DNA from: Bacteroidota bacterium
GTDB lineage: Bacteria > Bacteroidota > Bacteroidia > AKYH767-A > 2013-40CM-41-45
Direction of reading: 5' to 3'
Assembly (NCBI GenBank): GCA_016713765.1
Contig: JADJON010000003.1
Span: 496,001-560,000, forward strand
DNA length: 64,000 nt
In this document: in pieces, positions 17,882 to 27,321 of the stretch
How the letters are laid out: every line of letters begins with the position of its first letter
Position numbering within the stretch: position 1 is the stretch's first letter
Position numbers and translations under genes: made by a program
Notes under the pieces: generated by a model
Told to the model about the DNA's origin: nothing
The model's input: the letters and a program-made list of their open reading frames with translations, nothing else
Database searches by the model: none

Positions 17882-20800
17882 CTATTTGATTTCCAGGGTA
17901 TCCTCTACTGCGGGCTCGCCCTTCAATTTCTCGTTCATTTCTTCTCCGATGACCGGAGGCGTATCTTTTTCCAGTGCCCCGAGTTTCTCCTGGGCGATCG
18001 CCTTGAGGTCGTCGGGATCCGACGACTCTTTCTGATAATTATCGACGATGCTCTTGTAGGTCTCCTTCGCCTGGAAGGTGTCGCGTTGCGCGAGGTAGTT
18101 ATCACCCAACAGGATGAAGCCCTTGGCGATCCAGTAATCGTACGACGGCACCTGGTTCTGGATCTCGAAGATCAGCTTCTGACTTTCCTTATAGTTCGAC
18201 AACCGGAACTCGATCATGGCGAGGTAGTACTTGCTCTCCGCCGTCATTTCACTGTTCGTGCGCTTCGCTACGATGCTGAGCGACTTCCTGGCTTCTCCCA
18301 GATCGTCCTGTTGGAAATAGGATTTACCGGCCAGGAGGTTCGCCTCGTTCTGCAGGTCCTTGTCGGATGTACCGGATTCCAGGACACGATTCGCCATGGC
18401 GATCGTCGATGAATAGTCGTTCAGCCGGAAACTGGACCGCATTTGTCCGGCCTGTGCGAGGACGATGTTCTCCTTCACCTCGGCGACCGACTCGAGGGTA
18501 CGGTAGTACCGCAGGGCTTTCTCGTATTGCTTCAAGCGGTATTGGATGATACCGGCATTGAGAAGAGATTTTTCCGTGAACGGTGAACGCGGTTGGGAGA
18601 TCACGTATTCATAACCTTCCAGCGCGTCTTCGTACTTCTTGCTCCGGAAGAGACAATCGGAGCGATAGTAGCTGGCGTTGACCCGGAAGATCGCGTCCGG
18701 GAAACGCTTCAGGTACTGGTCGAAGTCCTTCGTCGCGTCTTCGCAGTTGCCCTGGGTGTACCGCAGCTCGGCCGCTTCGTAGGTGACGCTGTCCTGTCCG
18801 GCGATGGACACATCCGCGTTCGGAACGCCTTTCACATAGGTGAGGTAGTCGTCCACTTTGTTCTGAGCCACCGAGATGTTCTTGATCTGCACCAGGGCGT
18901 CGCGCGCTTCGGCGGAGTTCGGATATTTCTCCACGATCCGCTTGTAGGCGGCCATGGCACGTTCGTCCTGACGGGTATTGTAGTACACCAGCGCCTCCCC
19001 CAACTCCGCCTTCTTCACGTAGCTGCTGCTCGGATAATCGGTGATGATCTTCCGGAAGTTCTCGAGCGCTTCTTCGTTCTTCCCGATCGTCAGGTTGGCC
19101 TGTGCGATCTCGAATACGGCGTCGTCGAAGTACACCGACTTGGGATACTTCTCGACGAGCTTCTCGAGCGTGAGGATCTTGTCGTTGAAACGGCCTTGCA
19201 CGCCGAGGATTACGCCCTTCTGGTACAGCGCGTAGTCGCCCGATGTGGCGCCGCTGGAAATAGCCTGGTTGTAATAATCCAAGGCGCCGACCTGGTCCTT
19301 CAGCATGAACAGGCAATCGCCTACCCGCAGGAGGGCATCGCTGTAGCGTTTCGGGTCGGTCTGTGATTTGTCCTTCACGTACTTCCGGAACGCCTGTTGG
19401 GCTTCGGAATAGTTCTCGCGCTTGAAATTGGCGTAACCGACATTGTAGTTGGCCAGGTTATAGCGCGGCGACTTGACCGCGGCCGGCGTAAAGAGATAAT
19501 CGTTATACGCACGCACCGCCCCGTCGAAATCGTTCTGGCGATACAAGGCTTCCCCTTTCCAGTACTGGGCTTCCGCAACCAACAACTGGTCGACGGGATA
19601 CTTCAGTGAAGTAGCGAAGAGTGTGACCGCATCTTTCAGTTGGTTGTCCATGTAACACTCCACACCCCGGTAATAAGCCACTTTCTGATAAGCGGCTTTG
19701 ATATAAGGCGTCTTGTTCTTCACGGCTTCGATAGCCGTGAGCGCGTCCTTGTAGTTACGCGTATTGGCATAGATGCCGACGAGCAATTCGTTCGCTTCGT
19801 CAACGTGGGTGCTGTTCGGGAAATCACGCGTGAACGTCCGGAACGCTTCGAGCGCGGCCGACTGGAAATTCAGTTCATAGGAAAGCTTGGCATAGGCGAA
19901 GCGTGATTCTTCCTGGATCTCCGGATCGAAGGAAGATTTGCCGGCAGACTGAAAGGACGTCCGCGCGCTGCGTCTTGCATTGGTTTTGAGATAACAATCC
20001 GCCAGGTGGTAGTAGGCATTCTGCGTCAGGGAGTCGTCGGCTCCGATCACTTTTTGGAAATACGGGATCGCCGCTTCGTGCCGGTTGGTGCGATAATAAC
20101 AGTAGGCCAATTGGTACCAGTCGCCACGGCCGGCGGCACCCGAGTTCTTCTCGTAATCCGAGAGGTAAGGCAAAGCGTCCGCATAGGCTTCCTTGCGATA
20201 AAATGATTCGGCGACCATGCGGGAGATTTCCATACCGTTTTTCGCGGCATTTGAGTCGAGTGCCCCGGGCGCGAACTTGAGTATCTCGTCGTACTTGCCC
20301 TGCTTGTAATAGATCTGCGTGATGTAGTAAGGCGCTACCGGGGCAAAGGCTTCCGATTCGCGGAGCTTCAGGAATTCCTTCAGCGCCGTTTCATAGTTCT
20401 GGTTGACGTAGGCCATGTGGGCATAGTAGTAGCGCGCGGCACTGGCGTACTTGCTGTTCCCATCCTTCACGGCATAGAACGAACGGGAGGCTTTGTCGTA
20501 ATCGTTCGTCATGTAATACCCGTAACCGGTCTTGAAGTTCACCTCATCCTTTCGCTCCTGACTCGCGCGGGCCATGTCGATCCGGCCAAACCAGTCGGCC
20601 GACTTCTTATACTTCTTCTGGCGGAAGAGATAATTGCCGGTCACATAGAGCGCTTCCTGGTAGTAGGGGCTTTCCGGATACTCGGTCAGAAACTGCTCCA
20701 GCCTGGCCTCCGCATCCTTGTGAAACAACTCGGCCGCACAAGCGCCGATGTAATAGGCGGAACCCATTCGGGACTCTTGCGAGCCCTTGGGATTTTTCAA

Positions 20801-20965
20801 AACGGCTTCGAAATACTCACGGGCGGCGCCGTACTTCTGTTTACCGAACAGATCGAGTCCTTCCCGGTAGTTCCGGTCGGGGTCAAGGAAGATTGCGGTT
20901 TTCTGGGCAATTGCGGGCTGTAGGATCAGCAAAAACGCCAACACGAACCAACGTCGTAAGGTCAT
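17882..20965 (-). CDS. Large tetratricopeptide-repeat periplasmic protein
   Basis: About 1027 residues. The ATG at 20965 gives a signal peptide (MTLRRWFVLAFLLILQPAIAQ); an upstream in-frame start would add an unlikely N-terminus. The rest is more than 20 degenerate TPR units (for example YFEAVLKNP, ALENFRKIITDYPSSSY, AMAAYKRIVEKYPNSAEA), which form a protein-binding superhelix, probably in the periplasm. It is the first gene of the pair with the barrel at 16190-17869. Likely a scaffold for envelope assembly or transport; I cannot name a specific role. Confidence 0.88.
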   Translation of the reverse strand: MTLRRWFVLAFLLILQPAIAQKTAIFLDPDRNYREGLDLFGKQKYGAAREYFEAVLKNPKGSQESRMGSAYYIGACAAELFHKDAEARLEQFLTEYPESPYYQEALYVTGNYLFRQKKYKKSADWFGRIDMARASQERKDEVNFKTGYGYYMTNDYDKASRSFYAVKDGNSKYASAARYYYAHMAYVNQNYETALKEFLKLRESEAFAPVAPYYITQIYYKQGKYDEILKFAPGALDSNAAKNGMEISRMVAESFYRKEAYADALPYLSDYEKNSGAAGRGDWYQLAYCYYRTNRHEAAIPYFQKVIGADDSLTQNAYYHLADCYLKTNARRSARTSFQSAGKSSFDPEIQEESRFAYAKLSYELNFQSAALEAFRTFTRDFPNSTHVDEANELLVGIYANTRNYKDALTAIEAVKNKTPYIKAAYQKVAYYRGVECYMDNQLKDAVTLFATSLKYPVDQLLVAEAQYWKGEALYRQNDFDGAVRAYNDYLFTPAAVKSPRYNLANYNVGYANFKRENYSEAQQAFRKYVKDKSQTDPKRYSDALLRVGDCLFMLKDQVGALDYYNQAISSGATSGDYALYQKGVILGVQGRFNDKILTLEKLVEKYPKSVYFDDAVFEIAQANLTIGKNEEALENFRKIITDYPSSSYVKKAELGEALVYYNTRQDERAMAAYKRIVEKYPNSAEARDALVQIKNISVAQNKVDDYLTYVKGVPNADVSIAGQDSVTYEAAELRYTQGNCEDATKDFDQYLKRFPDAIFRVNASYYRSDCLFRSKKYEDALEGYEYVISQPRSPFTEKSLLNAGIIQYRLKQYEKALRYYRTLESVAEVKENIVLAQAGQMRSSFRLNDYSSTIAMANRVLESGTSDKDLQNEANLLAGKSYFQQDDLGEARKSLSIVAKRTNSEMTAESKYYLAMIEFRLSNYKESQKLIFEIQNQVPSYDYWIAKGFILLGDNYLAQRDTFQAKETYKSIVDNYQKESSDPDDLKAIAQEKLGALEKDTPPVIGEEMNEKLKGEPAVEDTLEIK

Positions 20966-21154
20966 ACTTGGGGCGGATTTCGGGTGAAACGCTGTAACGA
21001 GCAAAGTTATTGGCGGAGCCCCAGTTAGTTCGTTTTGAAGGAGTTGTTATTACCAACACAGTTTTAAACACGGCAACAAATCCGGGACTCGACCGTTTAA
21101 GGCTAAACCCTGGTAATACTTTGCAGTCAAAGGTGTCCCGGTAAATAGAAAAAC

Positions 21155-22009
21155 ATGAAAACGATTCGCATCACAGCGATTGTCCTGGCCGTGTTCGCCA
21201 GCATTACAGCCTGTAAGAAGGATGAGAAAGAAACGCTCGACTTCGACTATCAGTCGGCGGTTGACAACAGCCTTGCAGAAGGTATTTACTCCGACGTCAA
21301 TAACATATCCAACCAGGCAGTCGAGAACGGCAATACCGGCCTGGCGACCTATCGCACCGGTGAAGGCAACGGCCTGCTGAGTGTGTGTGCAACAGTAACC
21401 GTCACACCCGACAGTGCAGGTAACGGCGGCAGCCTGGTGGTGGATTTCGGAAGTACCAATTGTCTGTGCCGTGATTATCGTTACCGTCGTGGCCGCGTAC
21501 TGGTCGATTATACCGGACGTTATCGCGATTCCGCCTCCGTCATCACCACGACCTTCCAGGATTATTATGTCGGTACCGATTCAAGCAATATGTACCAGGT
21601 CCTGGGCAGCAAGACGGTGACCAACAAAGGCCGAAACGGTTCCGGCAACATCTGGTTTACCGTTGAAGTTGACGGTCAGCTCAGGAACAGCAACAATCAA
21701 ACGATGGAATGGAACTCGAGTCGGACGCGCACCTGGACGGCGGGGGAATCCACTCCGCTCGACTGGCAGGATGATGAATATCTCATCGGCGGAACTGCCG
21801 ACGGGATATCGTTCGAAGGTCGTCCCTATACGCTGAACATCACCACCCCTTTGCACATCGATTTCGATTGTCGCTGGATCCGTGCCGGCGTGATCGAACT
21901 GACCCCGCAGGGTAAATCGGCCCGTATCCTCGACTATGGCCCGGACAACTGCGATGCGGCCGCGACCGTTACGGTCAACGGCACGACGTTCAACATCACC
22001 CTTCGCTGA
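21155..22009 (+). CDS. Predicted lipoprotein of unknown function
   Basis: 284 residues. The N-terminus MKTIRITAIVLAVFASITAC has a lipobox with Cys20, followed by KKDEKE. The mature part is rich in beta strands, Asn, Thr and Gly, with paired cysteines (TNCLCRDYRYRRGRV, FDCRW, DNCDAA) that may form disulfides. I do not recognise a domain. Single gene with its own terminator. Confidence 0.8.
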   Translation: MKTIRITAIVLAVFASITACKKDEKETLDFDYQSAVDNSLAEGIYSDVNNISNQAVENGNTGLATYRTGEGNGLLSVCATVTVTPDSAGNGGSLVVDFGSTNCLCRDYRYRRGRVLVDYTGRYRDSASVITTTFQDYYVGTDSSNMYQVLGSKTVTNKGRNGSGNIWFTVEVDGQLRNSNNQTMEWNSSRTRTWTAGESTPLDWQDDEYLIGGTADGISFEGRPYTLNITTPLHIDFDCRWIRAGVIELTPQGKSARILDYGPDNCDAAATVTVNGTTFNITLR

Positions 22010-22025
22010 TACTCCAAAAATTTAG

Positions 22026-22057
22026 CGCGGGCTTGCCAAAACCGGCAGGCCCGCTTT
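22026..22057 (+). terminator. Rho-independent terminator after the lipoprotein gene
   Basis: GCGGGC-TTGCC pairs with GGCA-GGCCCGC around an AAAAC loop, followed by TTTTTT. The -7 element of the next gene begins 6 bp later. Confidence 0.85.
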
Positions 22058-22062
22058 TTTGT

Positions 22063-22070
22063 TAGCTTTG
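22063..22070 (+). promoter_or_regulatory. -7 promoter element (TAGCTTTG) directly before a small gene
   Basis: It matches TAnnTTTG and ends 5 bp before the ATG at 22076, so the mRNA would be leaderless or nearly so. Confidence 0.5.
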
Positions 22071-22075
22071 CCGTG

Positions 22076-22279
22076 ATGTACATTTTGAAAGTGAAAGGCA
22101 CCGCCAAGATCCCCGATTACGTACAGTTGCGGGACGAAAATTTCACTTTGCTGGCTTACTTCCGGGTGGATCGCCCTGAAAAAGCCTTGTCGAAAGCAGG
22201 ACTTGGCAACCGGGAAGCGGAGTTGATCGAACTTATCCGGAACATGCCCTACGGCAAGATCCAGAAACTGGACGACTGA
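22076..22279 (+). CDS. Small conserved Bacteroidota protein
   Basis: 67 residues starting MYILKVKGTAKIPDYVQLRDENF, with no signal peptide. The start at ATG 22076 follows a GTG that is in frame but less likely. I recall similar short proteins in other Bacteroidota but know of no assigned function. It lies 95 bp before the FtsE-like gene, which has its own promoter element. Confidence 0.7.
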   Translation: MYILKVKGTAKIPDYVQLRDENFTLLAYFRVDRPEKALSKAGLGNREAELIELIRNMPYGKIQKLDD

Positions 22280-22346
22280 AGGCGCATTACACGGAAGCCT
22301 GTTAGCAGGTGGGCGTAACCACCGGCCAATCCGGTTAACTTCCTCC

Positions 22347-22354
22347 TACCTTTG
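22347..22354 (+). promoter_or_regulatory. -7 promoter element (TACCTTTG) before the ftsE-like gene
   Basis: A match to TAnnTTTG 20 bp upstream of the ATG at 22375. The same TACCTTTGCACC string precedes gcvP (61521). Confidence 0.55.
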
Positions 22355-22374
22355 CACCATAAGCACCGTCAGCC

Positions 22375-23055
22375 ATGAGTGTCGTCCGACTTTCCAATGC
22401 AGAAATTTTTCAGGGAAACCATCTTGTGCTTTCACGTGTCAACCTGGAGATCGGCAAAGGCGAATTCGTTTACCTGATCGGCAAGACCGGCAGCGGAAAA
22501 AGCTCGCTGTTGAAGTTGCTTTACGGTGACCTTTCCCTTACGCAGGGTGAAGGTTCCGTCGCGGGTTTCTCCCTTCCGCAGCTGACCACATCGCAGGTTC
22601 CCTACCTCCGCCGCAAACTCGGAATCGTATTTCAGGACTTCCAACTACTCACCGACCGCTCCGTCAATGCCAACCTGTTGTTCGTGTTGCAGGCAACCGG
22701 TTGGAGCGACAAGGCGAAGATGCAGAGCAGGATTCAGGATGTCCTGGAAAAAGTCGGGCTTGGCACCAAGGGCTTCAAGATGCCGCACGAACTCAGCGGT
22801 GGTGAACAACAGCGGGTGGTGATCGCGCGTGCCATGTTGAACGATCCGGAACTGATCCTGGCCGACGAACCGACCGGTAATCTTGACCCGGAGACCTCGG
22901 AAGGGATCATGCGGTTGTTATTCGATATCAGCAGGACCGGCACCGCGGTGATGATGGCAACCCACAATTACCTGCTGATCGAAAAGTTCCCTTCCCGCAT
23001 CCTCAAGTGCGAACAGGGCATCGTGCTCGACTCCAGCGTGAGCGAGCCTGCTTAA
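22375..23055 (+). CDS. ftsE: FtsE-like ABC transporter ATP-binding protein
   Basis: 226 residues. Walker [10 protein letters not shown], the Q-loop region, signature [15 protein letters not shown] and Walker [13 protein letters not shown] are all present. The overall sequence is closest to cell-division ATPase FtsE, which with FtsX couples ATP hydrolysis to peptidoglycan hydrolase activation at the septum. No ftsX is adjacent, so a LolD/MacB-type role cannot be excluded. It converges on the glycosyltransferase gene with only 4 bp between stops. Confidence 0.82.
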   Translation: MSVVRLSNAEIFQGNHLVLSRVNLEIGKGEFVYLIGKTGSGKSSLLKLLYGDLSLTQGEGSVAGFSLPQLTTSQVPYLRRKLGIVFQDFQLLTDRSVNANLLFVLQATGWSDKAKMQSRIQDVLEKVGLGTKGFKMPHELSGGEQQRVVIARAMLNDPELILADEPTGNLDPETSEGIMRLLFDISRTGTAVMMATHNYLLIEKFPSRILKCEQGIVLDSSVSEPA

Positions 23056-23059
23056 CACG

Positions 23060-24186
23060 TCAATCAATGAAGATCATGCCGGCTAGTTTACCGGCATTTT
23101 TACGGTTGGAGAAATCGCGATCCAAGACCGACTTCCGCAATTCCTGTTGGGTAGCCGCGTAGTCCTGTTGCAGTAGGCCGGCTACCGCATTCCGGAAATC
23201 GTCCGGATCATCTTTATCACACACAATTGTTCCAGGCCTGTTCCGCTGACCATGGGTGTGTTGACGAGACAATAACGACCGGTAAATAGTGCGGCGAGCA
23301 ATTTGAGCTTGATGCCCGTCGACTGAAAAGTAGGCAGGACGTTGACCTGGGCCTCCCGGACAAGCCGATAGATCGTAGCCGGATCGGGGTCGGCCACCAG
23401 TCGGATGTGCGGCTTATCGCTGATCGTCTTTTTAAGTTCCGCTGAAGGACGGCTTCCGGCGATTACCAATTGGAGACCGGGGTTTGCGAAAACTTCTTCC
23501 GCGAGCCATACCGCGGCCCGGTTGTTCTCGCCGATGCTCAGGTTACCATGATACAGCGCGAAGTCGCCACGCCCGGGCAGCGCAGCCACTTCGTCGTGTG
23601 GATGAAACGCGGGCACACAGTCGACCCGTGCGTATCGTGTGGACAGTTCCAGTGCATCCGCAGGAGCGATCGCGGCAATTGCATGGGCACGAGCGAGGAC
23701 CGCTTCGTAGGATTTGAGTTTCTCCGCCTCCGCATTGAAATACCATCGCTTGAACGGGTTGCGTTCGACCAGGGCGAGATGACGGTAGTAGTCGTGTTCG
23801 ATGTTGTGCATGCGCACGACACGTCTCCTTGGCGCCAGGGCCGGCTCGTTCAGCAGCCAGGTCGTATGCAGGCCTTCGAACAGGATGGGGTATTCGTCTT
23901 GTTGCAAATCCGCCAGCAACTGATCGGATTGGCGACTCAGGACGATGTACGGGAATGTATGGAAGAGCAACGTCTTGTTGGTCCGGCGAGGATAGTATCG
24001 GACCGACGCACATAGATCATCCAACTCAGCGGCAGGCTGGCGCCCGTAGGTGAACGCGTGCAAGTGAACGCGAACGCCCGCTTGCTGAAGTGCCCGGATC
24101 TTATGATAGATATCGATCACACCGCCGTAGTCGGCCGGGTACGGAACATCGAAGGCGATGATGTGCAGGTGACGTTCAGCGGGCAT
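23060..24186 (-). CDS. Glycosyltransferase (GT4-like), frameshifted near its C-terminus
   Basis: About 375 residues if the frame is repaired. The N-terminus HLHIIAFDVPYPADYGGVIDIYHKIRALQQAGV and the donor-site region (NVLPTFQSTGIKLKLLAALFTGRYCLVN) fit the GT-B fold. After VSGTGLEQLC the frame is lost around 23215-23230, and the expected end (CDKDDPDDFRNAVAGLL to MIFID) continues in another frame. One missing base in the TGTGTG stretch would explain it. The ATG at 24186 overlaps the end of the upstream glycosyltransferase, so the two are translationally coupled. It probably adds a sugar to a surface polysaccharide or glycolipid. Confidence 0.78.
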
Positions 24187-25306
24187 GTTCGATAATATCA
24201 AGCAGGCGGGTCTTTTCCTGATCCCAATTCAATTCGTCGGCGGCAAGTTGTGCATTTTCTTTCCAAGTCCTGATCCGTCCGGGATCCGAGAAGGTGTCGC
24301 GAATAAACCCTGCCAGAACTTCCGGCCGGAGATCGCTTACAATACCACCGACCCTATACTGTTCCACGATGCGTTGAACTTCCGGAATCGACGTGGCGAT
24401 GACCGGAATACCAGCCTGGATGTAATCGAAAAGTTTATTCGGCAGGGAGTAGCGGTAATTCAGGTTGGTGTCCTTATCGAGTGATAAGCCGACATCGGCC
24501 AGGCGCGTGATTGCACGTAATGTTTCGGGACGCTGACGGGGAAGGAAAATGACCCGGTCAGACAGTCCCTTGCTGCTTACTTCTAACCGTAGTTGTTCGT
24601 ACACATCACCACCGCCGACGAAGACCAGGAGAAAATCGTCGAGGAACTCCATGGCGCGTATCGCTTCCTCCGCTCCGCGGTCGACATTGATTCCGGTACC
24701 CTGGAAAACCAGCACCCGGCGATCCCCGGGCCATTGGAGGTCGGCACGCGTAAGTGCAGGAATTGCCTGAGCAGGGAGACGCAAGGGCACATTCCGGACG
24801 ACCTTGAAATCGACGCCGTATTCTTTCCTGTAGATCGAAGCGATCGATTCGTTCACCGTATAGGCGTTTCTCAATTTCGGCAAAAGGAATCGTTCGATGC
24901 GTTTCCAGATATTCCGGGTACGAGGGCGATGCGTCAATTCCGGTACTTCGCAAAACAGTTCGTGGCTGTCGTACACGACCTTGCTTCCCTTGATGAAAGC
25001 TGCAAGCCAGACGGCCGGTAAGGTATCCAGATCATTCGCGAGGAGGATATCGGCCTTCTTCGTCAGTAAAAACAAGAAGAGCCGGAGATTGAACGCCGCA
25101 TAGAACAGCGGACCTTTTTCCCACCACAGCCGAAAACGTCTGACCGCGTATGGACGCTGATCCAGGGGCAAGCTCGCCTTGCGTTGACGGCCAACCAGCA
25201 GCACCGGATACCCTGCTTCGTGCAGTGAAAGCGCCGCGCGATGGACCCGTTGGTCGGTGACCAGATCGCTGATGACAGCACTGATGATCCGGGGTTTTTC
25301 CGTCAT
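24176..25306 (-). CDS. Glycosyltransferase (GT4-like)
   Basis: About 376 residues from the ATG at 25306. GT-B architecture: N-terminal acceptor domain (RVHRAALSLHEAGYPVLLVGR, ILLANDLDTLPAVW) and C-terminal donor domain (RRVLVFQGTGINVDRG, FVGGGDVYEQLR, then the NYRYSLPNKLFDYIQAGIPV sugar-nucleotide region with its conserved Glu replaced by Lys or Asp). No transmembrane segment is evident. It overlaps the next glycosyltransferase by 11 bp. The pair probably works in one surface-glycan pathway. Confidence 0.88.
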   Translation of the reverse strand: MTEKPRIISAVISDLVTDQRVHRAALSLHEAGYPVLLVGRQRKASLPLDQRPYAVRRFRLWWEKGPLFYAAFNLRLFLFLLTKKADILLANDLDTLPAVWLAAFIKGSKVVYDSHELFCEVPELTHRPRTRNIWKRIERFLLPKLRNAYTVNESIASIYRKEYGVDFKVVRNVPLRLPAQAIPALTRADLQWPGDRRVLVFQGTGINVDRGAEEAIRAMEFLDDFLLVFVGGGDVYEQLRLEVSSKGLSDRVIFLPRQRPETLRAITRLADVGLSLDKDTNLNYRYSLPNKLFDYIQAGIPVIATSIPEVQRIVEQYRVGGIVSDLRPEVLAGFIRDTFSDPGRIRTWKENAQLAADELNWDQEKTRLLDIIEHAR

Positions 25307-25415
25307 GGTGTCGCAAAGAACGGCAAGTGGTCCGATATTATTGGCCAATGACAGCAGGATTTCTTGGCCGGCACCGGGTATTCCGGTAGTTTTAATTCGT
25401 TCAACTTTGTGTGTT

Positions 25416-25853
25416 ATGAAGCGTCAAAGCTATTCCAATCATCGGCGGTTCGTCTGGTGGTTCCACTACCTGCTCTTAGCCCTCTGCGTTTTGTTCTTTC
25501 TCGGAACCTCGGTGTATCTGTATCGGGTCGTTCGTCATGCTGCAGGCGACCTGCTGCTTGCATCGCTGATGAGCCTGTTGAGTGTCGTGCTGCTCTTGTT
25601 CTATTATACTTTGCGGAAGTTTCCGCTGGGTGTACAGGACCGTATCATTCGAGCCGAAGAAAACTTCCGGCACTATCAGTTGACCGGACAGCACCTGGAT
25701 CATCGCCTGCATCTTCGTCAGATCATCGCGCTTCGGTTCGCACCGGATGATGAGTTCGTCAACCTGTGCAAGGAGGCGATCGAACGGGAATTGAGCGAAA
25801 CGGAAATCAAGAAAAAGATACGCCGCTGGCGGGGTGATTATCACCGGATTTGA
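25416..25853 (+). CDS. DUF6526-like small membrane protein
   Basis: 145 residues. Two membrane helices (WWFHYLLLALCVLFFLG and LLLASLMSLLSVVLLLFYY) precede a cytoplasmic charged tail (VQDRIIRAEENFRH, then IIALRFAPDDEFVNLC). The arrangement and end match the family I know as DUF6526; its function is unknown. The ATG at 25416 is preferred because upstream frame residues are shadows of the divergent glycosyltransferase. The stop overlaps the palindrome at 25850-25867. Confidence 0.75.
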   Translation: MKRQSYSNHRRFVWWFHYLLLALCVLFFLGTSVYLYRVVRHAAGDLLLASLMSLLSVVLLLFYYTLRKFPLGVQDRIIRAEENFRHYQLTGQHLDHRLHLRQIIALRFAPDDEFVNLCKEAIERELSETEIKKKIRRWRGDYHRI

Positions 25854-25867
25854 GTTGATTAACTCAA
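25850..25867. promoter_or_regulatory. Palindrome TTGAGTT-N4-AACTCAA upstream of paaA
   Basis: Perfect 7-bp arms around GATT, overlapping the stop of the previous gene and 144 bp before paaA. It has the shape of a dimeric repressor operator (paa clusters are often controlled by a TetR-type PaaR). No regulator gene is in the window. It could instead be a weak terminator stem, although the T-rich tract after it is short. Confidence 0.35.
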
Positions 25868-26011
25868 CCAGTCTAATTTTTGGTCCACAACCCGCTTTTT
25901 AGGCAATTTTCAAAGCTTACCTTGGATATTTCCGTGAAACTGCATGACTCTGGTCATTGTTATAGCTGGGTGTATTGAGTAAATTCGGAACCCAATAAAT
26001 CAGCGAATTCC

Positions 26012-26965
26012 ATGATGCAAAGCATGACTGAACAGGAACGGGAACAGGCATTCCAAAATCGTATCGACCAGGGAGAAATCATCGAACCGAAGGATTGGAT
26101 GCCCGAGCGATTCAAGAAGCAGTTGATCCGGATGATGAGCCAGCACGCACACTCGGAAGTGGTCGGTATGTTACCGGAAGGCAACTGGGTCACACGTGCT
26201 CCCAGTCTGCGGCGCAAGGCTGTACTCCTCGCCAAGATCCAGGACGAAGGTGGCCATGGCTTATACATTTATTGCGGAACGGAAACACTCGGTGTTTCGC
26301 GTGAGCAGTTGGTCGATGAACTGCTGAGTGGAAAAGCGAAATATTCCAGCATCTTCAACTACCCGGCTCTTACCTGGGCGGATATGGGATCGATCGGCTG
26401 GCTGGTCGACGGCGCGGCCATCGTGAACCAAACCGCCCTGGCCAAGTGTTCTTACGGCCCTTATGCGCGCGCGATGGTGCGTATCTGCAAAGAAGAGAAC
26501 TTCCACCACAAGCAAGGCTATGAGATCCTGGCTACGCTGATGAAAGGAACACCGGAGCAACGTGCCATGGCCCAGGAATCCGTCAATCGTTGGTGGTGGC
26601 CTTCGCTGATGATGTTCGGCCCGAGCGACAAGGATTCGCCCAACAGCGGTGAGCTGATGCGTTGGCGCGTGAAGCGTTATTCGAATGACGATCTGCGACA
26701 GCGATTCATCGACCGGACTGTTCCGCAAGCGGAGAACATCGGTCTGACCCTGCCTGATCCCGATCTGAAATGGAACGAAGCCCGTCAGCACTATGACTTC
26801 GGCACCATCAACTGGGAAGAATTCTACCAGGTCATCAGCGGACACGGTGTCTGCAACCGCGAGCGTCTGAAAGCGCGGGTGAAGGCCCACGAAGAAGGCC
26901 GCTGGGTCCGGGAAGCCGCGAACGCGTATGCCCGCAAGAAATCCGAAAAAGTACTGGCCGCCTGA
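26012..26965 (+). CDS. paaA: 1,2-phenylacetyl-CoA epoxidase subunit PaaA
   Basis: 317 residues, catalytic subunit of the multicomponent epoxidase that converts phenylacetyl-CoA to the ring-1,2-epoxide. Diiron-ligand helices are visible: [21 protein letters not shown], and [17 protein letters not shown]. The substrate-binding segment around [11 protein letters not shown] is conserved. First gene of paaABCD-paaG; paaB starts 31 bp after the stop. It acts in the cytoplasm with PaaC as an AC heterodimer. Confidence 0.96.
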   Translation: MMQSMTEQEREQAFQNRIDQGEIIEPKDWMPERFKKQLIRMMSQHAHSEVVGMLPEGNWVTRAPSLRRKAVLLAKIQDEGGHGLYIYCGTETLGVSREQLVDELLSGKAKYSSIFNYPALTWADMGSIGWLVDGAAIVNQTALAKCSYGPYARAMVRICKEENFHHKQGYEILATLMKGTPEQRAMAQESVNRWWWPSLMMFGPSDKDSPNSGELMRWRVKRYSNDDLRQRFIDRTVPQAENIGLTLPDPDLKWNEARQHYDFGTINWEEFYQVISGHGVCNRERLKARVKAHEEGRWVREAANAYARKKSEKVLAA

Positions 26966-26996
26966 GCCAGATCGCCTACCAACCACACAACCTGAA

Positions 26997-27281
26997 ATGG
27001 AAAAAGATCATTGGCCGGTATGGGAAGTCTTCACCCAGAAAAAGTCCGGTTTGCCTTTTGAGCACGCAGGCAGCCTGCACGCTCCGGATAAAGAGATGGC
27101 GCTGATGAACGCCCGCGATGTGTACTCCCGCCGAAACGAAGCGACCTGTATCTGGGTGGTACCGGCGGAATCGATCACGTCGAGTACTCCGACTGATATG
27201 GGCCCCTTCTTCGATCCCTCGAACGACAAGGCCTATCGTCACCCGAATTTTTACAAAACACCCGGCGCCAGTTTCGACTGA
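26997..27281 (+). CDS. paaB: 1,2-phenylacetyl-CoA epoxidase subunit PaaB
   Basis: 94 residues, the usual length, with WPVWEVFTQKKSGLPFEHAGSLHA and the ARDVYSRRNEATCIWVV core. PaaB bridges the AC heterodimers and is needed for an active complex, but it has no catalytic residues. The ATG at 26997 directly precedes the conserved N-terminus; the longer in-frame extension overlaps paaA and is unlikely. Confidence 0.95.
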   Translation: MEKDHWPVWEVFTQKKSGLPFEHAGSLHAPDKEMALMNARDVYSRRNEATCIWVVPAESITSSTPTDMGPFFDPSNDKAYRHPNFYKTPGASFD

Positions 27282-27321
27282 TCGCTGAAAAACCGGTCGC
27301 CAGCTAACGGCGGCACTAGTC

